Below are positions 52,661-64,000 of a DNA stretch of 64,000 nucleotides, one piece after another. The position numbers and the translations under genes are program-made. The stretch is from Archilochus colubris (lineage: Eukaryota > Chordata > Aves > Apodiformes > Trochilidae), in the NCBI GenBank assembly GCA_023079485.1, contig CM041092.1:7019127-7083126 (forward strand). Reading direction: 5' to 3'. The notes under the pieces were generated by a model. That model was not told where the DNA came from. It saw only the letters and a program-made list of their open reading frames with translations, and did no database searches. Each line of letters opens with the position of its first letter. Within the stretch, counting starts at the first letter, position 1.

Positions 52661-55552
52661 ATGTTTGCTTTTGGGCATGCATGTGTAGTAGAAATGAGCA
52701 GGAGGTGGTAGGATGGAAACTGAAGGAGAGAAAAGCAGCCTTTGAGAAGAATGCTATAAAAACCAGTAAAATTTTCATCTTCAGCAAGCAGCTTGCCTTC
52801 ACTTCTAAAAATAAATTTCTTCACTTACAAACAGTTTGGGTGGCAAACCCACCATAATTTCCCCATGTGGGTCTGTGGTTTCACAGAGACTCCAAAATTA
52901 TTCCTCTCCTCTACCAAGCACGTAATTTTCTGTAGTTTAGTCCAGCAGAAATTAAGCCATCAGATATTCTTCCTTTCATGTTTGTTTCCCCTGGTATTTC
53001 AGGGGGGAATGAGTGAAAAAGGGAGGAAGGTCTACACAGAAGACAAGGGAGAAAAGGATTACAGGAAAATCCATAAGGAAAAATCCTCATGGATTGAAAT
53101 TCTTACAGTTCAAATACTGTTTTTGATTAAAAAACACTTCTTTGAACTTTAGAAATCCAGAAACATTCATGACCTTGAACAAACAAAATAAATATATATT
53201 TCTACAACTATTTACAAAGCAAAGAGTGTATTAATAATCTTTGTCTTGTTGCTTCATTAAAACAAGATGCCCCAAATAGTATTTTCTGAACACTGAAAAA
53301 GCAAATTTTGGGATATCAGCATGCAGTTCAGATCAGGGAACAGTTGGGTCTTTATTTTGGAAGAAAGTAACTTATTGGGAGCCTAAGACTTACAGAAAGG
53401 ACATACAATAATCCTAAAAATAGTGAAAAAGTGGGAGTTGTGATTTCATGCCTTCAAGAGTTCCCTGTAACTGAACAAACCTTTAAGTTAATTCATTAAT
53501 TTTAATGAACATTAAAGACAGGACTCACGGCCGAGATGTTTGGATGTGTGGATGCAAGCACGCTCCTTTTTCTCTTTCCCTTCTCACAACTACCTAATAT
53601 ATGACATTTTCCTATGTCATTCTCCATTTTACATGTGGTGATTGTCCACTAAGGGTGTAAATATGGCACATGCTGAGAAGCATGGTCTCATAATTTTTAG
53701 ATCAACTGAAAGCCCTCCAGAGTTATGAGTAAAACATCCTGGGTTCTTCCAGAGGAATCCTATGTATGCAAATTAGTTTCTGGGAATTCTCTCCTGTTTA
53801 TTTAGGACACAGCACAACAGTGGTAAGCAAAAGTTACAAGCACTTCTATGAATTTATTCAGAAAAGTATATTTATTTTTAATGAATAACAAAATTAACTT
53901 CAGCTTCCCATCAAAGCAACTGAGCACACCAAGAAGAAACAAGTTTACTCTATAGAATAGGATCCATTAGCTCATTTCTTGCATCAAGCAGCTACTCCAG
54001 GCTCCAGCCTTACCCACTGCTAGTAACCACAAATCTGCCTCTTACATCACATCTTGCAGCCTGTCCAAGAGAAAAAGCAAGTAGCTCTCAACAGCAGCTC
54101 TGTCCAAGTCACAGAGGAAAGTCAAAAAGTTCTTTGTATTCAGCAAGAAAGCTCTCATCAGTGTGGATGCCCAACCAGCATTCCTTGTCAACTCGATGGT
54201 CAACACACCAAATGCAGTCTTTGGCAATTGTGCTGAATCCCAGACAGTTGAAAGTAAAAACAGAAGATTTAAGGAAAGATCCAAACATGTTCATGCTCAA
54301 AATGCTCTCTACATCTCACTGAAAAAGATCTTCAAAAATATAAGGAAAAAAAAAATTAAAAATGTGTGTAAGAAAATTAACTCTTCGATTTCTTATCATT
54401 TTCTGGGGATGGGGGATAAGAAATGATCAGTAAACTGGGTTTAAATAAATTGTTGCAACAGGATACTGCATTTGAACTTTCTGTAAAGGACAAAAGCCAG
54501 TGAAAAAAGATAAAAAGTTAAAGTAGAGGAAAAGTAGAAAGAAGCACATAAGAAATTAGTGTGTGTATGCTACTAAGCAAGTGTATACAAGATCATATGG
54601 AGGAAAAAACACTCAACTCTCTCAGCTGAACAGTAAAGAAGTCTTCAGAAATATTTATTTCTTGTTGCTTTAGAACATCTTGAACCTGGGTCAAAGTATA
54701 ACATTTCTTCCAACAGATTTGTTCTTGGCAAGCATTTTGAACACATTCCAGCTTATGTGGCTAGACAAATGACTGAAACTACAAGCTGCATCTCCAAAGC
54801 ACAAAATTTAATGGAATTAAAATTTCAACACCGTCACCTGTTTGGAAACAACAGTTCTGCTGATTATTCCACTGCTCTAGTGTCTGCATTCAGTTCTCTT
54901 TATTATTACAAAGGATGAAATTGCTATTTGCTTCATATCTAATTGGAAAATTAGTAGCACAGCTAAATATTTTAACCTGAATCATCTAACCTGAAACCAT
55001 CATAACCTGAATTATTTCCTGAATCATCTGTATAACCCGGCTGTTCAACTCTGGTATTTATCAACAGCCGATACCACCACCAAAGATCATAAGAGTACGT
55101 TCAATGAAATGAAAGATATAAATGTTTCTTATTTCTCTTTGTAAGTAGCAACAATTTGTCCCACAAAGATCAGCCTCCCACATCATTCATGACAATCCAT
55201 CCCATCCAAATGACCAACAACTACAGTGTTACTCCTTCAGCAACGACACCAAAGCTACAAAGCACACTTTTCTGCTTATCTGTAACAAGTTCTTAGAACA
55301 AACATAACGTTTCCACTACCAGAATGTTTAACAGGACAATAGTTCTTTACAGCTCCAATAAAACCCAGTTAGAAACCTACAGTCACAGAAGACAGAACCT
55401 TAAAGCAATAGTAAGGTTTGAACACTTTTCCTCCAAAAGCACAGGACCTTCCTTAGAGGAAGGAAGCTACTGGGCAACTCTAGGAAGCACTAGACAAGAG
55501 TTTTGATACCTACAAAGTTCTGACCCATCCAACCATAAGAAAATAGTAATAG

Positions 55553-55950
55553 TCATAGAACGGTTTGGGTTGAAAAGGACTTTAAGATCATCTAGTTCCA
55601 CCTCTCTTGCATGGGCATGGACACTTCCCACTAGAAAGCCCAGGCTGCTCCAAGCCCCATCCAACCTGGCTTTCAACACTTCCATGGCATCCACAAGTTC
55701 CCTGGGCAAGCTGTTCAAGTGTCTCACCACCCTCACGGTAAAAAAAAAATTATTCCTAACATCCAGTCTACATCTCCTCAGCTCACGTTCAGTTTTTCAT
55801 CAGCTAAGATTCCCAAGTCCTTCTCCTCAGCGCTGTTCTCAATCCATTCTCTGTGGAGCAAAAGATGTGGTTGGGATTGCTCTAACCCATGTGCAGGACC
55901 TCACATTTGGTCTTGCTGAACTTAATGCAGTTGATTAACATGAGCCTTCA
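55553..55950 (-). mobile_element. CR1 LINE fragment, antisense, with internal deletion
   Basis: Read on the minus strand, this ends with the CR1 tail (AACTAGATGATCTT, then TTCAACCC and TTCTATGA at 55553-55560). It contains the last ORF2 motifs (RLDVRNN, VRVVRHLNSLPRELVDA, KARLDGA). Directly 5' of these it jumps, at about 55779-55787, to a more upstream ORF2 part (EEKDLG, DEKLNVS). The segment that should lie between, which is present in the copy at 59705-60323, is missing. The copy contains stops and frameshifts, so it is dead. Confidence 0.9.
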
Positions 55951-56349
55951 CATGATTCTCACAGTGCTGTTATGAATTTTCAAGCTTTACCATAAGCTAC
56001 AACAAATACTGAGTAACTTGGCCAATCTAGGACAGTTTTTTCAAAGGAGATCCAGTACCAGACTAAGCACGACCACATTCTAATCTGTCACCTACTATAA
56101 CCATCACACTGCTGGAAGGCCACCAGCTTCCTTGTTATCTGCAAGATCTAATAAACCACACAAGCTTCTTTTGCAAACATGAGCTGTGCATTAGTATTTT
56201 GTAGGGAGCAACTTATGAACTATTTTGAGTAGGTGGAAAAGAGCCTCCTGTCTTTCACCATCCCAAGACAGCTGTAGAACAACTTGTACTGGTGAACTCT
56301 GAGAATTAGCTTTGTTTAGCTTTGTTTCAGCTGTAGCTCTTGTGAAGCT

Positions 56350-56369
56350 AAAAAAAAAAAAAAAAAAAA
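56350..56369 (+). repeat. Poly-A run of 20
   Basis: Twenty A then GAAAAA. It could be the tail of a retrocopy, but the bases before it match no element I recognise. Confidence 0.85.
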
Positions 56370-59300
56370 GAAAAATTGTGTAGAGAACAGCCAGCAAAAG
56401 CAGCATAAGGAAAGTGAGTCAGTAGTATCACTTTGAAGTTTCTCTCTAAACTATCGATAGGCAGGAAGAGGCGGGAGGACACACAAAACCCCCACAATGC
56501 AGGAAATAACATGAAGAAATCCTGGTAAGCAACAAGGCTTCTGATCATGTTCTGGACAGCATAGAGCACTACAGGATGGATGCAGAAGCCCATAAAGCTC
56601 CATTAATTGCTTATGCCCCATCATTAACAGTAATGTTCCTCTTTTTAGCCTCCCTCACTCCCCAGGTTTCCTGTAGACAGATATAATCTACTATTATTTG
56701 AGCTAACCTACTTCATCTGCTGGCTCTGGTCCACAGTACAGTAATGGTTTAGTTAATGAACTTGCTTTAATGCCTCAATGCTTTTTATAAATCATCCAAA
56801 TTATTGGAAAGCATGGTCTTCAAAGCCTGTTTTGTTGAGGCTATTGTCAATACTCTCATTCAAGGTTTGGTAGCGAAAGTAGCTTTATTTTCAGTAGTGA
56901 AAGAAAACCTTTATTCCTCCTGCAGTGCAGTTCTAAAGTAAATGTAAATCTTAACATTTTGCCAAATTTATTTATTTACAATATGAAATGCTTGAGTGAC
57001 CATGAATTGCCTCTTCCTTCTCAAAGTATCTAGTTAGAATTTACACAAGGAAGTTATCCTTAAATAAACCAGGAAATGAGCCTGAAGTCTGTCTTTAACA
57101 GGCATAAAATCACACTTAAGGTCTCAAAATTTCTATTTACCTTAGCAAGTACCACAGTAGAACAGAAGTGTAGCTGCAAAAACAATACCTTTTGAGGACC
57201 TGATATTCATAATATAGGCATTTCAGCTCAGGGGTGTGGGTGTCAGTACCAAGAGGACAGAGCTGTGAACTGTAGGTAGTCTGGTTTTAAGGACCAAGTA
57301 CCAACTTCGAGGACACTACTTGGATTTCTGGAGTATTTTCATGAAAGAGGAATTCAGTTTGTGATCTCAAAGTGTACTCTACAATATAAACCAAAGTGTT
57401 ATTAGCAGAGTTATCAACTCACTTAAAAAATCCCATTTTGTTCAAACCTGTATTTGAGAACATGCTACTCTACTCTGAAGTACCAAATTCACTTCATACC
57501 ATGAATACTTATCACAGAAATTGCCAAGTAAATAAACTCATAAATCAATTGCCTGCAGTTATTCTCTCAAGTAACATAATACATTTTGTAACATTAATAG
57601 CCAAAAATTTATATGAAAATCCCTGCCCCTTTCTTTTCAAATATTTTGGTTATAGACTGGCACACAACTGCAGAGTTTCTAAGGGAACACACTTGGAATG
57701 AGAGTTCAGCTGACATCTGAGCAAGCTGTAATTGCATCAGAGAGGGTTCCTTGAATTCTTGAAGCCTGGTAACATGCTAAGGCTGCCTGGAACACTTTCC
57801 AATCCATTTTACAGCCATCTAAGCATTATAACAAAGTGATAATACTTCCAAGAAGAGTAGCAATTAAGTTTTCTGCACTTTATTTTTTAAACATCTCTTC
57901 TGATTCCATGTTTCTCCTTACTGTGCTAGCAGGGGCCAACTACACATCTAAAGAAAGCCTGCAGAAATTTCATCAGTTTGACTGAAATTCTGCTGGAAAT
58001 GGGAAGTCCTAAAGGACAAAACTGGATGACTGAAGGAGCCTTGATTCATTGAGAAATCAGACTGGAAAAAAACAGGGGCAGAGATTTTGTATTCATACAC
58101 TTTAGATGAAACTGATTAGATAAAATCATCAATAGGAAAACAAAGGTTGGGTCTTTAATTATGAACAAGAATTTGCAAAGTTCATCAGCATTTCACTGCT
58201 GCAGCAATCTGTGCAATTGCAGAGCAAGAAGATATGAGAACAGTTGTAGGGAAAAAAAAAGTCATTGTAAGAAGGGGGGTAAAAATCAGTCCCCCTGAAA
58301 ATTGGGGGATGGAAATCACGTGTTAAGCTGGTTGAGAAATTGAAAGGTGAGGTAGGGAGAAGAAAAACAAATGCCCTGAGTGAGAAGATGAGGTAGGAAA
58401 ACATTTCCATGCAAGTCTAAAGGAGAGTAAATAAAACACCTTGAGCGTTCTGGGGAAAGAGCAGCCTGAGAGAGAAGGGCTTCACACACTGAATGGCTGA
58501 ATACCCTGGGTAAGGCAAGAGCAAGTAAAGAAATGAGAAGATTAAATAATACTAAATCAACATTATGAGTGATATACCAACAGACACAAAGGAGACTGCA
58601 AGTGTAACTGGTAATGCATAACAAATATGGTTCTGTATACAAAGAAGAATGTAACTATTGACAGGGGAAACTGTCTGCTTGTCAAAAAAAGTTATTGATG
58701 CTTCCTGATATACTTTTAGACTCATAAAGCTTTCACTTTTTTGAGTGAGGAATAGAGATTTTCATTTATGAAAAAGCCACAAATACTGATTAGAACTTCC
58801 TGTTTCAAGACCTTTCTTAAATAAATTATCCAAGGTAACAGGAAACTCCTTTATAACTACTATTCCTCAGTATTACTCCTAGTCTTATCTATATATCAAC
58901 TTCACAAAAAATGAAATTCTCATAAGGTCAGATTTCTATGCAATTTACCTTCCAAACACTAACACTGATTTACAGCATACGGATCTGGGCCCTCACTGTG
59001 TAAATAAGGGCTGTTCACTCACAAGTACAATGATTTCTACATTATTCAGTAGTCATCAGGGACAAAACATTATCTTTGCATAAGACATCATGGGTCTACG
59101 TTAAGGTTGCTCCAGAGGCAGTAAGAGGTTGCTGGAGACAATAATAGAAAATAAAGCCACACACAGTGCAAGAATGTATTTAATATTTACATGCAGCATT
59201 ATGAAAATATTTGATATTTCCAGCTTAGGAACTCCAAAGTCTAGGGTCATATTAACTACTTAAATAAATCAGTGAGCATTATAACATTTTTAAAACCATA

Positions 59301-59704
59301 AGTAATACTTTCAAATATTCCAAAGCAGACAGCCTCTTCAGCACATCATTTTACAAGAAACATGCACAGAGATACTTGGAAATAATGCACATCCATATAT
59401 ATAACCACAGGCAACAGAAGAGACAGAACTAACCATCCTTTATAGACCTTGGAATTTTCTATTAATTTCTCCATGTTTATGTAGAGAATAGATTCCCCTT
59501 AGTGGTCTGACAAAGCATATTTAATAACATTTATTGATACCAATCTTAAGCTACTAGTCAAATGTTCTCACATTAAACATTGGACAAGAGTTTCAAGAGG
59601 GGTTTTTTTGATAGTATTAAATCTGAAGATGGCCAAAGAGACTGTGTTTTTAAACCCAGCCTTGCTCACAGTTTGGGAAGTAGAGAGGATGTGAAGTTCT
59701 CTAG

Positions 59705-60323
59705 GAAAGCCAAGAAGGCCAATGGCATCCTGGGGTGCATTAGAAAGGGTGTGGTTAGTAGGTCAAGAGAGGTTCTCCTCCCCCTCTATTCTGCATTGGT
59801 GAGGCCGCACCTGGAGTATTGTGTCCAGTTCTGGGCCCCTCAGTTCAAGAAGGACAGGGAAGTGCTTGAAAGAGTCCAGCGCAGAGCTACTAAGATGATT
59901 AAGGGAGTGGAACATCTCCCTTATGAGGAAAGGCTGAGGGAGCTGGGTCTCTTTAGTTTGGAGAAAAGGAGACTGAGGGGTGACCTCATCAATGTTTTCA
60001 AATATGTAAGGGTGAGTGTCAGGGAGATGGAGTTAGGCTTTTCTCAGTGGTGACCAGTGATAGGACAAGGGGTAATGGGTGTAAATTGGAGCATAGGAGG
60101 TTCAAGTTGAATATTCGGAAAAATTTTTTTACTGTAAGGGTGACAGAGCCCTGGAACAGGCTGCCCAGGGGGGTCGTGGAGTCTCCTTCACTGGAGACAT
60201 TCAAAACCCGCCTGGACACGTTCCTATGCGAAGTGCTCTAGGTGGCCCTGCTCTGGCAAGGGGGGTTGGACTAGATGATCTTTCGAGGTCCCTTCCAACC
60301 CCAAGGATTCTATGATTCTATGA
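59705..60323 (+). mobile_element. CR1 LINE, 3' part: C-terminal ORF2 (reverse transcriptase end) plus 3' tail
   Basis: The translated frame has the conserved CR1 ORF2 C-terminus, with motifs [63 protein letters not shown] and, in the next frame, SDRTRGNG and WNRLP. The frame closes at a stop at 60241. The non-coding tail has the CR1 hallmark TTGGACTAGATGATC, then TCCCTTCCAACCCC and terminal tandem 8-mers at about 60306-60323. One frameshift lies near 60007 (about one base missing in the codon after FKY). Otherwise the part from about 59705 is open. The 5' truncation point is unclear: recognisable similarity begins at about 59705, and the open frame reaches back to 59580. CR1 is a non-LTR retrotransposon without target-site duplications, usually 5'-truncated. 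Confidence 0.93.
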
Positions 60324-61932
60324 AAGGAATCTGCTGGCTGGTTCATTTCTGTTACTAACACAGCACTACCCTCCAGCCTATGTACTACTTTCAAGGTTTG
60401 CATAAATTCACTTTATCAGGATTTCAAACTGTACTTTGCTAAAAACAAAAGCTGTGCTCTGAAGGTTAGTAAACATACTTCAGCACAAGCAGTAAAGCTT
60501 TTCTGTCTCCTACTGGGAATCATCCATACTGTTATGCTTTAACAGGTGGCTGCGTAGTGAGTGTCAAGCAAGAAGCATTTACTTGCATAACATCCTTTCT
60601 GCATTTTTATATAAGCACAAACCCCCAGGCACATACTGCTAGAGAAAAGAATGATCTTGGTGCATATCAGATTCTTCAGATTTCTTTATCAAGGAAGATT
60701 TAAATATCTTATCCCCTCTCCCTTCCCCTTTGCTTATACACTATGTAAAGTTCAGTGTCCAAATACAACGAAAGAGCAACCTACAATATTCTTGTTTTAT
60801 AGATGCAACAAGTTTTGTAAGGTTGGCTGAAAGCAGGAGGTTTCAGTTTGTGAGGTCTCCTCCTGGTGAAGCCTCAATCAGAGCTCTGCTCTGGCTTGTG
60901 GAAGTGTCAGAACTAAGCACTGAGAAGCAAAACCTATCTTGTTCATGGATAAACTCAAGTAGACACAGAATTATAAAACAGAGGAAGCATCCATCAGCCT
61001 AACCAAGAGAAAAGATCCAAGCCAAACATATCTGTGTCATGAAACGAAGGCTTCTTCCAGCAGACACAGGCAATGCTTTCAGCTGGTTTGCAACCTGCAC
61101 CCTACTCAGTGCAGTAGCTTGTGATTTATGACTGCAAAGGAGAGGTCACTGCAGTTCAGGTTTGGCTACTTAGGTTCTAATACAATTGGAGTTTCACTTG
61201 CAATAGTTGCTCCAGTTAATAGCAGAACAACTGACTGCATATGTACCCAAATCAATGGTTTTGTACCTAGTTCTCCATCTAGGTAACATAAAAATAAAAA
61301 TAATAAAAAAAACATTCTTAGCCTCCTTCAGCGTGCAGCACAGCAGAAAATCTGGACTGGCAAGTTTGATTTGCTCCCTAGTATTGGGATGAAGATTGTA
61401 CCTGTGAGATTTAAATGTCAAAAGAACACAATAGTCCACAAAAACTCACTTATGGCTCTGTTCAGGTGCCACAGCCCCGGGGGGAAACAGAACACAGTTA
61501 GAAGGTTCTGTGGTGGGGGTGGGACATGGTGTTCTGCCTTCCTTTCAGAAACATGCACAGTATCACCCTGCCACCACTCACCAGCATCACCTGCATTTTC
61601 TTATCACATCCTCATGATCTCATAGATTTCTCCCCTGCTAGTCCACAAGGAGGAAAGCCTCTGCTGTTGGAGCACCCAGGCCCTTCCTGCCCCTCCACCT
61701 CCTTCCTGCAGCAGTAAGGTGCCAGGAAAAAAATGCAGAAGCAGGTAAATCATTGAGGGCAAACATTATAAATAGCATCAGCAGAAATATTTGTCCCTGA
61801 TGCCTTGAAGTCTCCTCCCACCAGTTTGTCCATAGTATCTTTTAAACTATTTTATAGTACCAAATGCAGTGCCTCCATCACATTATGGCCTAGTTCCTTG
61901 ATATTTTCCAAATAAACCAGGATGAAAACTCA

Positions 61933-61965
61933 ATTTATATATAAATATATATATTTTTTTTTTTC
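61933..61965 (+). repeat. TA-rich run ending in poly-T
   Basis: ATATAAATATATATA-type units followed by about 13 T. Confidence 0.8.
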
Positions 61966-63789
61966 ATCTCTGCATGGTAATGAAAAAATAGGTATCTTTC
62001 CTCAATTTCAGTTGACATTTTAGTCTTTTGAGTAGACAGGGAGAATTATTATTTGAATCTTTCATAACTTCTCTCAAACAAGGGAGAAAATCTGAAATAG
62101 CACCAGTCTTTTTATGGGATAAGGAGAAGAGAACATTGCAAGCTCTGCAAGCAAGTAAACATCAGAGATTAAAAATGCAAACCAGCAAGTCTTAAGAGAA
62201 GTGGCAACAAAACCACTAAGATAAAACCTCCCCACTCTGCAGCCAGCTCCAAAAAACCTGGTTCCAAATAACAAGAGCAGACAGTTTTTCTCCTTCAAAA
62301 AGAGGAAGGCAGGAAGACATCTAACAATTTTTATTCAAGAGCCTTGACAAGAATTCGTTCTTAAACTTAGCATTGCATAACTATGAAAAAGAAAATAAGA
62401 ATCATCCACTAAATTAAATTAATTTTAAATTAAAATGCAGTAACTGACATTTCCTATTTTTCCTATTCCACTGCAACCCCTTGGCTTCAACAGATCACAT
62501 AATCTTATGTACCAGTTACAAAGAAAACAGAATTAAAAGAAACTAAAGGAATAATGAAATTCCTGAGAAGATAAGGCTGGTTTCAAATTTCAGTGGAACA
62601 GATAATCCATTCATCTTCATCTGACCTAAGCTACCAATTAAAGCAGAAAGAGAAACAGTTTGCCTGACAGTATTGTTAAAGGCTCAATAGGTAGGAGGCT
62701 TTTGAGTCAATATACAAGATGAAAGGACACAGCACAAAACTAAAAGTAACACATAAATGAAAAAAAAGATTCAAAAGTAAAAATGTGATTCGTGTGAATC
62801 ACAAAAACCCCACAACCCTGACCACGTTTTTCATAAGTTTCAACTCCTATATGTGGTGTTTTATCTGGAAAGTTAAATTCTAGGTACCTAAATGTGTCAA
62901 ACTGTACAATACAGTATAGCCTGCAGAACAACAAAAGAAAAAGAAAAAAAAAGACATTACCACAATTGCTATCTCCTAGCCAACTGATTTGATTTCACTG
63001 CAGTGCAGAACCTACAATGAAATATTGTACATACAGAGGACTTTTAGAATTTGACCTATCCCTCCAGACCAGTATTTGCACTATGGTAAAACCCTCATGT
63101 GGATTAGGGAACTTTGGCTTGTCATATGACAGTACCAAGGGCAAAAATATGCCTTGTGCCTAGCAGTCAAGCCATGCAAAACCAGATGATCAGAACATGT
63201 GGATGGACTGGAAAGACAAAGAAACTGGAGGAAGTAGTGTGGCTGAGACTGGGAGTTTTTTGTTTTTTTTTTTTCCTGGTAGGTATCACAACAAAGTAAG
63301 GTTTCCTGAAGAGATGAGAGAAGATCAGTGAAGAAGTTTTGCCAAGATTAAAGGGAGAATTCCTACCTGGGTTAGTGAAGGACAAGGGAGAAAGCAAAAA
63401 TACACTTTCCACAGAGTCTTGTACCTGACAGCAAAGTCTAATGTGGGCAGCAGATGCCCCAGGTGGGGGTAGAAAGCAAGAGCCCTCACTGCTGAACAGG
63501 ATGGGGAGACTGAAATAAAGACAAGATATGTTTAACTGTGTAGTAACAGGAGCAGAAGGCTGGATAAGGGGAACAGAGGGGAACTGGAATGTGCAGGACA
63601 ACACAGAACATGAGAGCTGTCAGCACAGCAGTGCCACACTTGAGAAAGCCACAGAAAAATGACATTATGCTAAACTGAGATTAGAAAGGGGGGGAGAGAT
63701 GTTTGCCTGCTAAAGCAATTATATGATATGACAGGATGAAAATGGCCATGCTTCACAGAAAGTATGTCAAAACTCTGCAAGACTCAGGC

Positions 63790-63805
63790 TTTTTTTTTTT
63801 TTTTT
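63790..63805 (+). repeat. Poly-T run of 16
   Basis: Simple homopolymer. Confidence 0.9.
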
Positions 63806-64000
63806 AACACCACCCTCACATTAAGAATTTGGAAGAAGAGACTGATTCTGTGGCTAAAAAGGACTGGGAATGTAGATAAAAATTATGTCAAATCCAGACT
63901 GACTTATTCATTTAATGGAGACTTACTGTGCAATGAAGGTATTACATGCAAAAATGTCACTGCAAAAAAAAAAAGATCATTTTTATTTTTTATTATTAAA

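Larger units (their letters stand above)
45569..64000 (-). other. Sequence upstream of coding exon 1: probable 5'-UTR intron of MGAT5
   Basis: The strong acceptor at 45570-45569 implies an upstream non-coding exon. No CpG-rich promoter-like segment is seen anywhere up to 64000, so the first exon and promoter are probably outside the window. A small non-coding exon inside this stretch cannot be excluded. The stretch holds (TG)10, three CR1 copies, A20 at 56350-56369 and T16 at 63790-63805. No other protein gene is recognised. Confidence 0.7.

Noticed and set aside
56200..56369. Possible retrocopy ending in A20
   Set aside because: No coding similarity or polyadenylation signal at proper distance was found before the A run.
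63167..63604. 145-codon minus-strand ORF
   Set aside because: No motif is recognised. Its composition reflects a purine-rich plus strand and it includes simple-sequence runs.

Overview
The window comes from a vertebrate nuclear genome, almost certainly a bird. It is AT-rich, has no operon-like gene packing, and its only clear gene is split into GT-AG exons. Its recognisable transposable elements are CR1 LINEs of the avian type, ending in tandem ATTCTATG-like 8-mers. No CRISPR array, tRNA, rRNA or prokaryotic feature was seen. The gene is MGAT5 (GnT-V, CAZy GT18), the Golgi enzyme that makes the beta-1,6-GlcNAc branch of complex N-glycans. It lies on the minus strand, so it reads from high to low coordinates. 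|| Layout from the 5' end of the gene: 45569-64000 is upstream or 5'-UTR intron sequence carrying three CR1 copies. Coding exon 1 (45180-45568) holds about 151 nt of 5' UTR, the start codon at 45417 and the membrane anchor. Coding exons 2 to 10 follow at 41613-41780, 29125-29201, 27627-27716, 19061-19132, 17834-17995, 16025-16194, 15028-15162, 8922-9055 and 5200-5333. All ten join in frame (238, 168, 77, 90, 72, 162, 170, 135, 134 and 134 coding nt), giving exactly 460 codons of a protein that is about 741 residues in mammals. The remaining third, including the C-terminal part of the catalytic domain, the stop codon and the 3' UTR, lies beyond position 1. The promoter and the first non-coding exon(s) are probably beyond position 64000. 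|| The encoded part runs from a short cytosolic tail and signal anchor, through a heptad-like stem with N-glycan sequons, to the first half of the GT18 domain. It includes the basic KRKRKK patch at residues 264-269 and the glutamate at 297 that structural work names as catalytic base. || Introns make up the rest. They hold five CR1-related fragments (one very old, one with an internal deletion, one with a single frameshift), short microsatellites and homopolymer tracts. I found no undescribed biological system. The best leads are the uORF-rich 5' UTR, a weak acceptor on the frame-neutral exon that encodes the basic patch, and the old CR1 remnant near 3.1 kb.
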